DNA of 56,031 nucleotides from the NCBI GenBank assembly GCA_902464275.1, contig CABQIK010000011.1, positions 1 through 56,031 of the forward strand, in the 5' to 3' direction. Source of the DNA: an uncultured Alphaproteobacteria bacterium. GTDB taxonomy: Bacteria > Pseudomonadota > Alphaproteobacteria > RF32 > CAG-239. Position 1 is the first letter of the stretch. The number at the start of each line of letters is the position of its first letter. Of this stretch, positions 17,829 to 26,189 are shown one piece after another. The translations under genes and the position numbers were made by a program. The notes below the pieces were generated by a model. That model did no database searches. It was given only the letters and a program-made list of their open reading frames with translations, and was not told the origin of the DNA.

Positions 17829-18425
17829 TTAATAGCCGCGGTCGGGCGGGAGTTCCACAGCTTCATAAAGGTGTTTTTCAGGGCTGTATGTAATGTGCAC
17901 ATAGTCGCAATTATCCATACTTTTTGGCTTGTATTTAAACAGACTTTCAACAAGCGTGCTTATCGCGTGTCCATGCGATGCAATACCGATAGCCCGATGT
18001 GAGCAGGTATTTGCAATTTCTTCAAGCGCCTCCTTTAAGCGTAGGCTGACTTGAAGCAAGCTCTCGCCCTGCGGAAACGGAATGGTTATATCATCATACG
18101 AGCGGCAATAATCGGGGCAAACTTCTTCACGTTCAAGGGCGTAAAGCCCGTTTAAAATACCGTAATCAACCTCACGCAAACGGGAGTCAAACTTAACCGG
18201 AACTTTTAGCGCTGCCGCCACAATTTCAGCGGTTTGTTTGGCGCGCAATAAATCAGAGCTTACTATCAGCTTAATTTTTTTATCGGCAAGTTTTTGAGCC
18301 AGCGCCCGCGCCTGCTCTTGTCCGGTAATGGTTAAAGGCACCGGAAATTCGCTCTGCCCTTGCGGGCGTCCTTCCGCGTTCCAAATGGTCTGCCCGTGAC
18401 GAAATATGTAAAAATGCTTTTTCAT
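17829..18425 (-). CDS. Histidine-phosphatase family protein (phosphoglycerate-mutase-like)
   Basis: A 198-residue protein with the RHG motif FRHGQT (catalytic His10), acid Glu85 in LREVDYG, and the second catalytic His151 in ASHGHAIS. Members dephosphorylate small phosphometabolites (CobC, GpmB and similar); the substrate here is not determined. The gene is complete, but residues 143-198 lie inside the 218-base repeat, so the present 3' end was probably supplied by the integrated element. No cobalamin genes are nearby. Confidence 0.85.
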   Translation of the reverse strand: MKKHFYIFRHGQTIWNAEGRPQGQSEFPVPLTITGQEQARALAQKLADKKIKLIVSSDLLRAKQTAEIVAAALKVPVKFDSRLREVDYGILNGLYALEREEVCPDYCRSYDDITIPFPQGESLLQVSLRLKEALEEIANTCSHRAIGIASHGHAISTLVESLFKYKPKSMDNCDYVHITYSPEKHLYEAVELPPDRGY

Positions 18426-18504
18426 GCCCTAACCTTTCGCATAAAAAAACATTTACAAACAATCGCTTAAAATTTAATTAAAAACATCTGACTATTTGTT
18501 AAAA

Positions 18505-19452
18505 CTAATAGTCATTAAACGCCTGAATATGGAAATATTGCAAAGGTTTAGAAACCGGCTTATAGCGCTGCTCCTGCTCTATCAACCCAATTTCAGTTAA
18601 AAACATACCGCGGTATTTTTCGGGGATATTCAGCTTGCGTAATTGCAACTCCCAAAAATGTTGCATATCAGACATACTGCCTTTAAGATAACCGTTAACA
18701 TCGTTAAGGTTATTGCGCTTGGCAGAAGCAATGCTTTTGGCAACAATTTCCGTACGCAATTTGATAAGCTCTTTATCTTTGCTGTGCTCTTGCGCGTAAC
18801 AATAGGCTCCGGGCAAAAGCCCGCGGGTTAAATAGAGCGGAATATTAAAGCCTTTGGTTTGGGTCGGCGAAATTCCCGGTCTTTGCGCAAACGGCTGAAC
18901 ATCAATAATATAAGCCCGCTCATCGCGGCTTGAATATAACAAATTGCCGGTGTTGGTAAACAAACCTAATGAGCATATATCAACCGAATGGCGGCGCGAT
19001 GAAAGATAATGCAAATCATCATACAAAATATCAAACGAAGCATCCGGCATGTTGGCGATTTTTTCTGACCAGGTACGGGTTTTAATCAAAGATTCTTCAT
19101 TATCCGGAACCGGCAGCCCCGCTTTGTGTATTTCCATTGAAAAGCCCGGAGAATAGCGGTTAATGGTTAAAACCGTATCGCCGCCGCGAATATCAGGATG
19201 ATTCCAATAAGCAATCGGTTGCGCAAAGTTGCGTCCGGCAAAAATATCTTCTTGCGGCTTAAACGGATACTGCTTTAAGTAATCAACTAAAACCGATACA
19301 GACGGAGCGTCCTGACTAACCTGTACGGTAAAATCAGGGTTAGTATCAATTTTATAAACTTTTACTTCTTCGCCCTCGCCCAAACAGCGGTCGCATATAG
19401 CGGTAATTACCTCGCTGACCAACGGCAAATTATAGTGATATTTATCTTCCAT
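18505..19452 (-). CDS. Unrecognised 315-aa protein
   Basis: I do not recognise the family. It is a soluble protein without a signal. The segment VDICSLGLFTNTGNLLYSSRDERAYIIDVQPF has the look of the catalytic-to-metal stretch of kinase-like folds (a strand followed by IIDVQPF in place of a FIDF-type motif), but the usual Lys and Asp landmarks are not all clear, so this is a weak hint. GGAGG precedes the ATG. It lies 79 bases upstream of the histidine phosphatase on the same strand, so co-transcription is possible. Confidence 0.55.
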   Translation of the reverse strand: MEDKYHYNLPLVSEVITAICDRCLGEGEEVKVYKIDTNPDFTVQVSQDAPSVSVLVDYLKQYPFKPQEDIFAGRNFAQPIAYWNHPDIRGGDTVLTINRYSPGFSMEIHKAGLPVPDNEESLIKTRTWSEKIANMPDASFDILYDDLHYLSSRRHSVDICSLGLFTNTGNLLYSSRDERAYIIDVQPFAQRPGISPTQTKGFNIPLYLTRGLLPGAYCYAQEHSKDKELIKLRTEIVAKSIASAKRNNLNDVNGYLKGSMSDMQHFWELQLRKLNIPEKYRGMFLTEIGLIEQEQRYKPVSKPLQYFHIQAFNDY

Positions 19453-19607
19453 AAATCCTCCAATTTGCCAAAAGAATATATTTTCTGAAAACTTTTGTCA
19501 AGCTTTTATTGCAAATATTGGTATGACGCATATAAAATGCTTGCAATTTTTGACAAAAGAGAGTATAAGCGAGGTTACATAAGTTATATTTATTAAATTA
19601 TAAAATC

Positions 19608-20240
19608 ATGAAAAGAATCAAAAACATCATTATCAACATCAACAGCTCTGAGCTTGCGGCTATTAAAGCTGACGCCATTATGGTACCGGAATTTCAGCAC
19701 TGCGCGCTTCATAGCGGAATTGGCAGAACTATGACCAAGACCTACCCTAAAGGTATGTTGATGTATGACATTTACGCCAAAGCGGCCGGAAGTTCGCTCG
19801 GAAGCGTAATGCTCACTGATACCGGCTCGCCAACCTGCAAACACCTTTTGCATCTGGTGGTACTCGGTTGTTGCCGCGACGATTTGTTCGCCTGCATTAA
19901 AACCGCAGTGGAAAAAGCCTTGATTTTAGCTGATGAAAACGGCGCTTTATGCGTGGCAATTCCTGCGCTCGGCACCGGTATTGCCGGTTACTTAACCGTT
20001 GAGCAATCTGCCAAAGCCGTATTTGCCGCCATTGCGGAATTTGCTCCGCTTGCCAAAAGCATCCGCAGGATTGACTTTGCCGTTGCATTAGGCGCGGTAA
20101 AAGTTGTGGAAGATATTTTGCAGCAAGAACGCTATCTTGGCTGCGAGACGGAAATTGCCGGCAACAACTTCAACCTCGGCGAATGGATTTACACGCTGTG
20201 CAATCAGCTTAACACCGGTGTGCCGGAAGTTGGTTGTTAA
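19608..20240 (+). CDS. Macro-domain protein (ADP-ribose binding or hydrolysis)
   Basis: A 210-residue protein. The N-terminal 150 residues look like a macro domain: a strand-rich start, DAIMVPEFQHCALHSGIGRTM (place of the substrate loop), and CVAIPALGTGIAGYLTVEQSA (the Gly-rich phosphate loop). Macro domains bind ADP-ribose, and some remove it from proteins, DNA or O-acetyl-ADP-ribose. The loop is not the exact N-A-A-N version, so catalysis is uncertain. No ribosome binding site is evident. The gene ends tail-to-tail with the 1,099-residue protein, which has an ADP-ribosyltransferase-like segment. Confidence 0.7.
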   Translation: MKRIKNIIININSSELAAIKADAIMVPEFQHCALHSGIGRTMTKTYPKGMLMYDIYAKAAGSSLGSVMLTDTGSPTCKHLLHLVVLGCCRDDLFACIKTAVEKALILADENGALCVAIPALGTGIAGYLTVEQSAKAVFAAIAEFAPLAKSIRRIDFAVALGAVKVVEDILQQERYLGCETEIAGNNFNLGEWIYTLCNQLNTGVPEVGC

Positions 20241-20255
20241 GTGCTCATGGCATGA

Positions 20256-20281
20256 AAAAGCTCCCTTAATCGGGAGCTTTT
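20256..20281. terminator. Bidirectional terminator between macro-domain and effector-like genes
   Basis: AAAAGCTCCC (20256-20265) pairs with GGGAGCTTTT (20272-20281) around TTAATC. T-runs follow on both strands. Confidence 0.8.
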
Positions 20282-20284
20282 GCT

Positions 20285-23200
20285 TTATTCGCGGCCTTTG
20301 TTTTTGATTGCAGCCTGAACATTTATATCCGTCTTTTGGATTTGCGGAGTTGGTTTAGTACGTGAAAATTGCGTTTCGGCCTTGGTCAACAGCGTGTTAA
20401 TCCCCATGCGGAGCTTGTGGAAAAATCTGCCCTTTTCTTTTTGTGACATATCTTTAACCGCCTCCGGCGCCTGCTTAGCGGCAACCTGCTGCTGTGCCTG
20501 AGGCTGAACGGTTATACCATTTGATTGAGCAGTATGACGTTTTACCGTATCGCGCCCGCTAAGGCTTGCCAAACGCTCTTTATCATGCTGCATAATATCA
20601 ACTTTAGGCTTTGCCTGTTTACTTAAATTTTTAGTCGTTTTACTCGGCATAACTTTAGCGACTAACTTTTTAACCGGCGCCAAAATTCTCTCTTTGCGCA
20701 ACTCTGATATTTGTTTTGTTGAAAGCCCCTTGGCTTTAAGACGTTTCAGCGGAACTTTTTTGCCATTTTCTTCTTTGGTATCAATAATTTTAACATGGGG
20801 CGGAATATTAAATTTTCCAACACTCCAAGAATCAACACAAGACGTGGTAATTTCTTTAACACATTGCGGCAACCGCACATCATCACAATTAGTTGAAGTA
20901 AGCTTTTGAGGCAGTTTTAATTCAGCGCATTGTACTGACGGGTCTATATTACCTTGTTCGCAACGCGACAAGTCTAATTTATAATCTGGCGCAAATTTAA
21001 CATTCTCGCCAATATAAACTCTTCCCTGTTGCGGCGGAATAACTGTAGCGCCGGATAAATCAACATTTTGCAATCTAACGCTTTCATATTTTGATAAGTC
21101 TACCGCACCATTAACAACAACATTAGTCAAGTTCAAAGATTTCAATGACTGTGGAATTTGCTGTAAATTAGACATGTCAAACGATTGACTATTACAAACG
21201 CGTAAACTTTCTAAATTTTGCGGTAAAACAATAGAATGAGTACATCTTTCTATACCAAGTCCTTTGGTTGGATGCTTGGATAAATCTAAATTAATTCCAT
21301 CTAAGGCTATAACACTATCTTCTAAATTTTTTGTTTGTTCAATAATTTTAAGGTCTTCTATGGTTCTTGCAAAATCACCTTGGTATATATTTCCTTTAAA
21401 TTCAACAGCGCAAATATCTTTCGGAAAAGAGGTGATATTCATCTGTGAATTACCTTGTGATCTGAAATCAAATTTATTATTAATAATCAAATGCCCGTCA
21501 GGAGCTTTTGATGTGTTTTGAGCGACCCACTCTTGCCCTTTGGTTTTGAGCAAAAAAGATTCCATGGTTATATTTTTTAAATCGCCTTCAAAATTCAAAC
21601 CGATAATTCCACTTTTAGTAACCGGGAAATTATCTAACGAGGTTACTTTTTCTGCCGGATTTAAGCTAATGGATTTAACCATCATATTTTTCATTTCTGA
21701 CGGCAACTTCACAATATTTGTAGCGGATAAATTCAATTCTATATTATCATGCAGTTCAGTGTGTTTAACGCCTTGGGCTAATAAGGCTCCCGGATCGGCT
21801 GTATCAGTGCCGAGATTTCCTTTAATTTTATATATAAAATCGGCGGCAGACATATTTTCAATAGAACTTTGATCTTTGATTGTAAGGTTATTAAAACCTA
21901 TACCTTTTAATGTTTCAGGAACTTTATCTATCGTATCATACGGAATTTGTATACCTTGCGGTAATTGTACAAATTTAATTTTATCCCATCCTGCAGGCAT
22001 CCCATCGCACTGCATTTTATTATTAGCAGCACTATAAAACCCAGTATACTGTTGTATTGCTTCCGCGCCAATTATCTGTAAAAACCTTTCAGCTGAAACC
22101 GCAGAAACATTTTTAACATTTATATCTTGTAACCTAATGCTTTCAGTCGTTGTCGGCAACTTAGCCGCATCTATTTCCGGTATAACGTCATTATTCATCT
22201 CAAAGCTACCGACAATATTTACAGAAGATAAATCAGGTATTTTGTTTAGATGCAAGGACGTTATATTAAAAACATGTCTATTACTGTTTCCTATGAATAT
22301 ACTTGCCTGCAGACCATTTTCTGTTTCTTTAATATCGCCATCATGCATAAAATTACGCAAAAACTCTTTGGTGCTCATATTGTTAAGATATTCTTGATTA
22401 TCGGCTTCTAATCCTTGTTTAAGTTCAAATGTATAGGCATGATTGGGATTTAATTCTTGCTCTTTTTTTTGCGCATTTTGCCGATCTTTTATATATCCAA
22501 GAACTTTGTCATCGGTCGGTTCGTGCAAAGCCATAAAATCACGCCATTCCGGGTCTGCAATTTTACCGTTTTCATCAAGCGGAATAGGATATAATTGTGG
22601 TTTTTGCGGATCAACCCCTACATAAACATATATTGCCTTTAATTTATTATGATGAGGTAAAATTGGTGTTTCTTCTATTTCCAGTGGATTTTTTATGGCT
22701 GATATATTATATTCTTTGCTTGTGCGTGAATCATAACTTGCGTTTTCAAGCCCTGTATTACAATAAAACCTTTGTTCATCACCCATACTTGCAAACTTAT
22801 AGATAAAACCATATTCAAGTCCGCTTTTAGTTCTTCCATAAGTGGCTCCGCCAGCGATGGAGCGATTATTCCCTTTACCACTATAACCGGCAGCATCTGA
22901 TATTTTCGGCGCAGAGTGCGCAACTTTTCTTGAAATATTGGGAGCTACAGTAGCATAAGGATTAGCCCCCAATGTGCCTCCGCGAAACAATTCCGACATC
23001 CCGTTTTTATATACATTATCATGACCAATCGCGAAAAAATCAACAGCCTCAGCTCTTGCATAAGCCTCATTTATTTTTCGGTCAATAAAACTTTTATAAT
23101 CACCACCGTTACGTTGTTCAATTTCTTGAAACTGAAGCGGATTTGGATGTTGTTCTTTGAGGTCTATACCATTTTCTTGTGAATTCTTAACTTGATGATT

Positions 23201-23584
23201 AGCGGCATAAAGCAAATTCTCCGGCATATGAGGATTGACATATCCGGATGTTGAGCAACTATTATTTAATGCAGTATCTTCTATTAGAGTTACTGCTTTT
23301 AATGAATCTTCCGGCTTCATGAATGGGCATAAAACGCCTGATGGCTCTACAACAAATTTATCAGTACGCGCAGCCTGAGGATCAATAAAAGAAACCGCAT
23401 CAATACCTTTATCACGTAACAGATTTACTATTTCATCAACTGCTTTTTCCCTAAAATTAAGACCTATCGCAGCAGCCACCGGCTTGTCCAAACCTTCAAA
23501 ATAGTTTGAAAGCGAATGTCTGATTGCATCTTGGTTTTCGGTTTGAGCAATTACCGCGTCTATGTCTTCTTTCGTCAGCGCCAT
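20285..23584 (-). CDS. Large effector-like protein: ADP-ribosyltransferase-like region plus irregular leucine-rich repeats
   Basis: A 1,099-residue protein that I cannot place in a named family. Residues about 195-325 follow the layout of an ADP-ribosyltransferase fold: Arg201 in LFRGG, a Ser-rich segment VAHSAPKISDAAGY, a strand LEYGFIYKF, and the acidic LEIEETPILP (302-310), which resembles an E-x-E catalytic loop. Residues about 430-930 contain irregular Leu/Ile-rich repeats (for example IRLQDINVKNVS, LKSLNLTNVVV). The last 150 residues are basic and Gln-rich. There is no signal peptide, which fits a type III/IV/VI effector, but no secretion genes are in the window. AAGGA precedes the ATG, and the gene follows the 99-residue protein by 45 bases. 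Confidence 0.6.
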   Translation of the reverse strand: MALTKEDIDAVIAQTENQDAIRHSLSNYFEGLDKPVAAAIGLNFREKAVDEIVNLLRDKGIDAVSFIDPQAARTDKFVVEPSGVLCPFMKPEDSLKAVTLIEDTALNNSCSTSGYVNPHMPENLLYAANHQVKNSQENGIDLKEQHPNPLQFQEIEQRNGGDYKSFIDRKINEAYARAEAVDFFAIGHDNVYKNGMSELFRGGTLGANPYATVAPNISRKVAHSAPKISDAAGYSGKGNNRSIAGGATYGRTKSGLEYGFIYKFASMGDEQRFYCNTGLENASYDSRTSKEYNISAIKNPLEIEETPILPHHNKLKAIYVYVGVDPQKPQLYPIPLDENGKIADPEWRDFMALHEPTDDKVLGYIKDRQNAQKKEQELNPNHAYTFELKQGLEADNQEYLNNMSTKEFLRNFMHDGDIKETENGLQASIFIGNSNRHVFNITSLHLNKIPDLSSVNIVGSFEMNNDVIPEIDAAKLPTTTESIRLQDINVKNVSAVSAERFLQIIGAEAIQQYTGFYSAANNKMQCDGMPAGWDKIKFVQLPQGIQIPYDTIDKVPETLKGIGFNNLTIKDQSSIENMSAADFIYKIKGNLGTDTADPGALLAQGVKHTELHDNIELNLSATNIVKLPSEMKNMMVKSISLNPAEKVTSLDNFPVTKSGIIGLNFEGDLKNITMESFLLKTKGQEWVAQNTSKAPDGHLIINNKFDFRSQGNSQMNITSFPKDICAVEFKGNIYQGDFARTIEDLKIIEQTKNLEDSVIALDGINLDLSKHPTKGLGIERCTHSIVLPQNLESLRVCNSQSFDMSNLQQIPQSLKSLNLTNVVVNGAVDLSKYESVRLQNVDLSGATVIPPQQGRVYIGENVKFAPDYKLDLSRCEQGNIDPSVQCAELKLPQKLTSTNCDDVRLPQCVKEITTSCVDSWSVGKFNIPPHVKIIDTKEENGKKVPLKRLKAKGLSTKQISELRKERILAPVKKLVAKVMPSKTTKNLSKQAKPKVDIMQHDKERLASLSGRDTVKRHTAQSNGITVQPQAQQQVAAKQAPEAVKDMSQKEKGRFFHKLRMGINTLLTKAETQFSRTKPTPQIQKTDINVQAAIKNKGRE

Positions 23585-23629
23585 TGGTGTTATCCTTAAA
23601 ACATGTTATAGAAATTGCAAGTGTAAAAA

Positions 23630-23929
23630 CTAATACTCACGTGAACTTGGCTTGAGCGGCATTTTACTAAATTGCGGCGTCATTTTGGCGTTAAAAATCG
23701 CCACAAATTCATCCGTGAGTTCAGCTCGGCGTTTTTCTACCGCTTCCGCACTTTGCAATTCGGCATAAGTATTTTTCAAAAATGTTGTCATTCCGCTGTA
23801 TGCAACCCTAAGAGAGCCGTCCTCATTAGTCGCGTCATAACCGATTTGCAGCCCGCTTTTGTGGGTGGCGGATTTTTCTTTAACATTAACTTGCCAATCA
23901 TCAATAAAATCTTTTAATTCTTTGCTCAT
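23630..23929 (-). CDS. Unrecognised 99-aa protein upstream of the effector-like gene
   Basis: A small, mostly helical, charged protein starting MSKELKDFIDDWQ. There is no signal or TM segment. AAAGGAG precedes the ATG. Being the only gene between the intergenic region and the large effector-like gene, it could be a chaperone or co-effector, but the sequence itself shows no known chaperone family. Confidence 0.5.
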   Translation of the reverse strand: MSKELKDFIDDWQVNVKEKSATHKSGLQIGYDATNEDGSLRVAYSGMTTFLKNTYAELQSAEAVEKRRAELTDEFVAIFNAKMTPQFSKMPLKPSSREY

Positions 23930-24009
23930 TACCTACTCCTTTAACCTCAATCCGTTCACGATATCAGTATTTTACCATAAAATACCTTAACTTGCAAATG
24001 GTTAAGATG

Positions 24010-24828
24010 TTATTTATTAAGTTTTTTGACTTTAATTTTCATCCCGATTTTGTGGGTGGCATGCGGAGCTAACTTGATATGATAATCACCCACGTTTGAG
24101 GGCTCCGCGCACACAAAAGTTTTATGCTGGTTCACGCTCATTTCCGCCAAATCTTTATACGGGTTCCACACCACCGTGGTTTGCGAGCCGAACTTTTCAA
24201 TGCTTATCACGCGGTTATAGCCGCGGTCTTCAATTTCAACCGCGCCGGTGTGCCCTAAAAATATGGAATCAAATTCCGCCGCGATGTTTATATCATCAGT
24301 AAGCGCGCCGGTTTTACCGGTTAAAGAATTTTTATACTTTTGTCCTTTAAGCCCTTTGATTGTAACATTTGCAAGCGAACTGATGTTAAAATAAGCGTGC
24401 AAAGCCTCGCTGAACTCAAAGAGAGTGTCACTGTTATTGGTCGTTTCAAGATAATATTCTAAAACCTCGCCGATTTTGAGCGTTAATTTTGCCGTAACCG
24501 CTAAATTATATTGAGGCTGAGAAGATAAAATCAGCTCAGTTTCCGCCTTGTTTTCATCGGCAGAAAGACCGACAACCCGCCACTCTGAAACACGCGCAAA
24601 CCCGTGCCGCGGCAGATGATTATTCAGCTCTTCTTCGGCAAATCGCGGCCATGAAATCGGCACTCCGCCCCTGATGGCGTGCTCGCCGTCAAACTTGTTG
24701 CGCGCGCCCACCCATAACACATCATGCGCTTCAGTTTGCGGGCGGAATGAGAGCAAAGTCGCGCCCCATAAGGCTAATTTTGCCACTGCCGCTTGGTTAC
24801 TGATATTTATTAATCCGTCTGCCATCAT
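24010..24828 (-). CDS. D-hexose-6-phosphate mutarotase-like protein (aldose 1-epimerase family, YeaD type)
   Basis: A 272-residue beta-sandwich enzyme that would interconvert alpha and beta anomers of hexose 6-phosphates. Family landmarks are GGVPISWPRF, HGFARVSEW, the catalytic-His region EALHAYFNIS, TVVWNPYKD and VCAEPSNV. The length is normal. GGAGA precedes two adjacent ATG codons; either could be used. The start lies two bases after the FtsK-like gene stop and its ribosome binding site lies inside that gene, so translation is probably coupled. Confidence 0.85.
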   Translation of the reverse strand: MMADGLINISNQAAVAKLALWGATLLSFRPQTEAHDVLWVGARNKFDGEHAIRGGVPISWPRFAEEELNNHLPRHGFARVSEWRVVGLSADENKAETELILSSQPQYNLAVTAKLTLKIGEVLEYYLETTNNSDTLFEFSEALHAYFNISSLANVTIKGLKGQKYKNSLTGKTGALTDDINIAAEFDSIFLGHTGAVEIEDRGYNRVISIEKFGSQTTVVWNPYKDLAEMSVNQHKTFVCAEPSNVGDYHIKLAPHATHKIGMKIKVKKLNK

Positions 24829-24830
24829 AA

Positions 24831-26069
24831 TTATCTCCTTTTGCGTTTGGTGGTGGTCGGTTTGGCAAGTTGTTTACCGGTCAGCAAACCAAGCAGCCAG
24901 AAAAAGCCGTTAATAATCAGTTTGCGGTCTTTTTGTCTTAACGAAAGCCAAAAGTCCCATAAGCGCCGCCACCATGATTTTGTTTTTTTCGCTTCCGGTT
25001 TTGCGCCCTCGTCTTCTGTTTTAGTCAGCAGCAAATTAAGCGGCTTTACGCTTGCGCGGTATGGCTCCAACATTGCGACAATCTGTTCATCAGAAACATA
25101 AGCGCCGTGCACTCGTTTGAGCTCGCCGTTTGCCTGCAAAAACAACGCGTCGCCGCGGCCGATAAGCTTTTCCGCGCCCGCCATATCCAAAATAGTGCGA
25201 GAATCGGCAGAACTTGCGGTTTTATAAGCCAAACGCGCCGGAAAGTTGGCTTTAAGCACGCCGGTTACCACATCTACTGAGGGACGCTGCGTTGCCAAAA
25301 TTAAATGAATGCCGCAGGCGCGCGCTTTTTGCGCCAACATCTGCACGGCTTTTTCAACCTTTTTATCAGCCGCCATCAAATCGGCAAATTCATCAATCAG
25401 ACAAACCAAATACGGCAGCGGCTGATTGTCATGATTATACGCTTCAAGATTTTTAGAAAAGCTCTGTTCAAAAAGCGAATATCGGCGCTCCATTTCTTGC
25501 ACTAAATATTCCAAAGTTGCAGTTGCCTGCGTGTTATCGGTCACCACCGGACAGAACATATATTTTTGATTATTATAAACTGAAAATTCAATGCGTTTGG
25601 GGTCAATTAAAATAAATTTTACCTCGCTCGGCTTTTTATATTTTATCAGCGAAAGAATAAAGGTGTTAAGCCCTACTGATTTGCCGGAACCGGTCGTTCC
25701 CGCCACCAACAAATGCGGCAGCTTGTTTAAATCTGTCCAAACCGGCGCGCCGACAACATCAACGCCCAAGCAAATCGGCAGTTTGCCCGCAGGAGCCGGA
25801 GTTTGCGCCAAAATCGCCTCAAAATCAACGGTTTTAGGGTGTTGCGACGGAATTTCAAAGCCAATTAAATTAGTGTTTTCAATAGCCTCAACCCTAAGCG
25901 ATGAAATGCCCATTTCGCGGGCAATATCATCAGCCGCAGCCGCCACATTTTTAAGCTTGGTTCCGGCTGTCGGTAAAAATTCAACGGTTGTTACTAACGG
26001 CCCTTCTTTGATGCCGGTAACCTTGCCAGTAATGTTATAATGAGCTAAAACTTCTTCCCAATTTTGCAT
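24831..26069 (-). CDS. Short FtsK/SpoIIIE-like DNA translocase
   Basis: A 412-residue ATPase. Residues 1-95 match the alpha-type domain of FtsK (GPLVTTVEFLPTAGTKLKNV). Walker A is AGTTGSGKS at 123-131 and Walker B is LIDEFADLM at about 224-232, followed by the family stretch HLILATQRPSVDVVTG. It lacks the N-terminal four-TM domain and linker and the C-terminal gamma domain that reads KOPS/SRS orientation sequences; instead it ends with a basic, Trp-containing stretch and one hydrophobic segment (about 385-402). It is therefore not a standard FtsK. GGGAGG precedes the ATG. DNA pumping is inferred from the motor; the cargo and location are unknown. Confidence 0.8.
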   Translation of the reverse strand: MQNWEEVLAHYNITGKVTGIKEGPLVTTVEFLPTAGTKLKNVAAAADDIAREMGISSLRVEAIENTNLIGFEIPSQHPKTVDFEAILAQTPAPAGKLPICLGVDVVGAPVWTDLNKLPHLLVAGTTGSGKSVGLNTFILSLIKYKKPSEVKFILIDPKRIEFSVYNNQKYMFCPVVTDNTQATATLEYLVQEMERRYSLFEQSFSKNLEAYNHDNQPLPYLVCLIDEFADLMAADKKVEKAVQMLAQKARACGIHLILATQRPSVDVVTGVLKANFPARLAYKTASSADSRTILDMAGAEKLIGRGDALFLQANGELKRVHGAYVSDEQIVAMLEPYRASVKPLNLLLTKTEDEGAKPEAKKTKSWWRRLWDFWLSLRQKDRKLIINGFFWLLGLLTGKQLAKPTTTKRKRR

Positions 26070-26189
26070 ATTACCTCCCGATAAATAATATCAGATTATG
26101 CACTCAACAAATTAAAATAGCGTAAAAATATCGCGCGGCTTGATTTATTTGCCGGCGTATGCTAGTATGGTTTGTACAGAGGGTAAAAA

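Larger units (their letters stand above)
12754..17999. mobile_element. Integrated element of about 5 kb between 218-bp direct repeats
   Basis: Direct repeats 12754-12971 and 17782-17999 are exactly 5,028 bases apart and flank five genes, including a serine recombinase. The intact phosphatase gene (17829-18425) reads across the right junction, so the element appears to have brought a replacement 3' end. The inner boundary is sharp: identity stops after CCCGATG on both sides, at codon 143 of the phosphatase, eight codons before the catalytic His151. The cargo looks more AT-rich than its flanks. The recombinase as the integrating enzyme is an inference. Confidence 0.75.
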
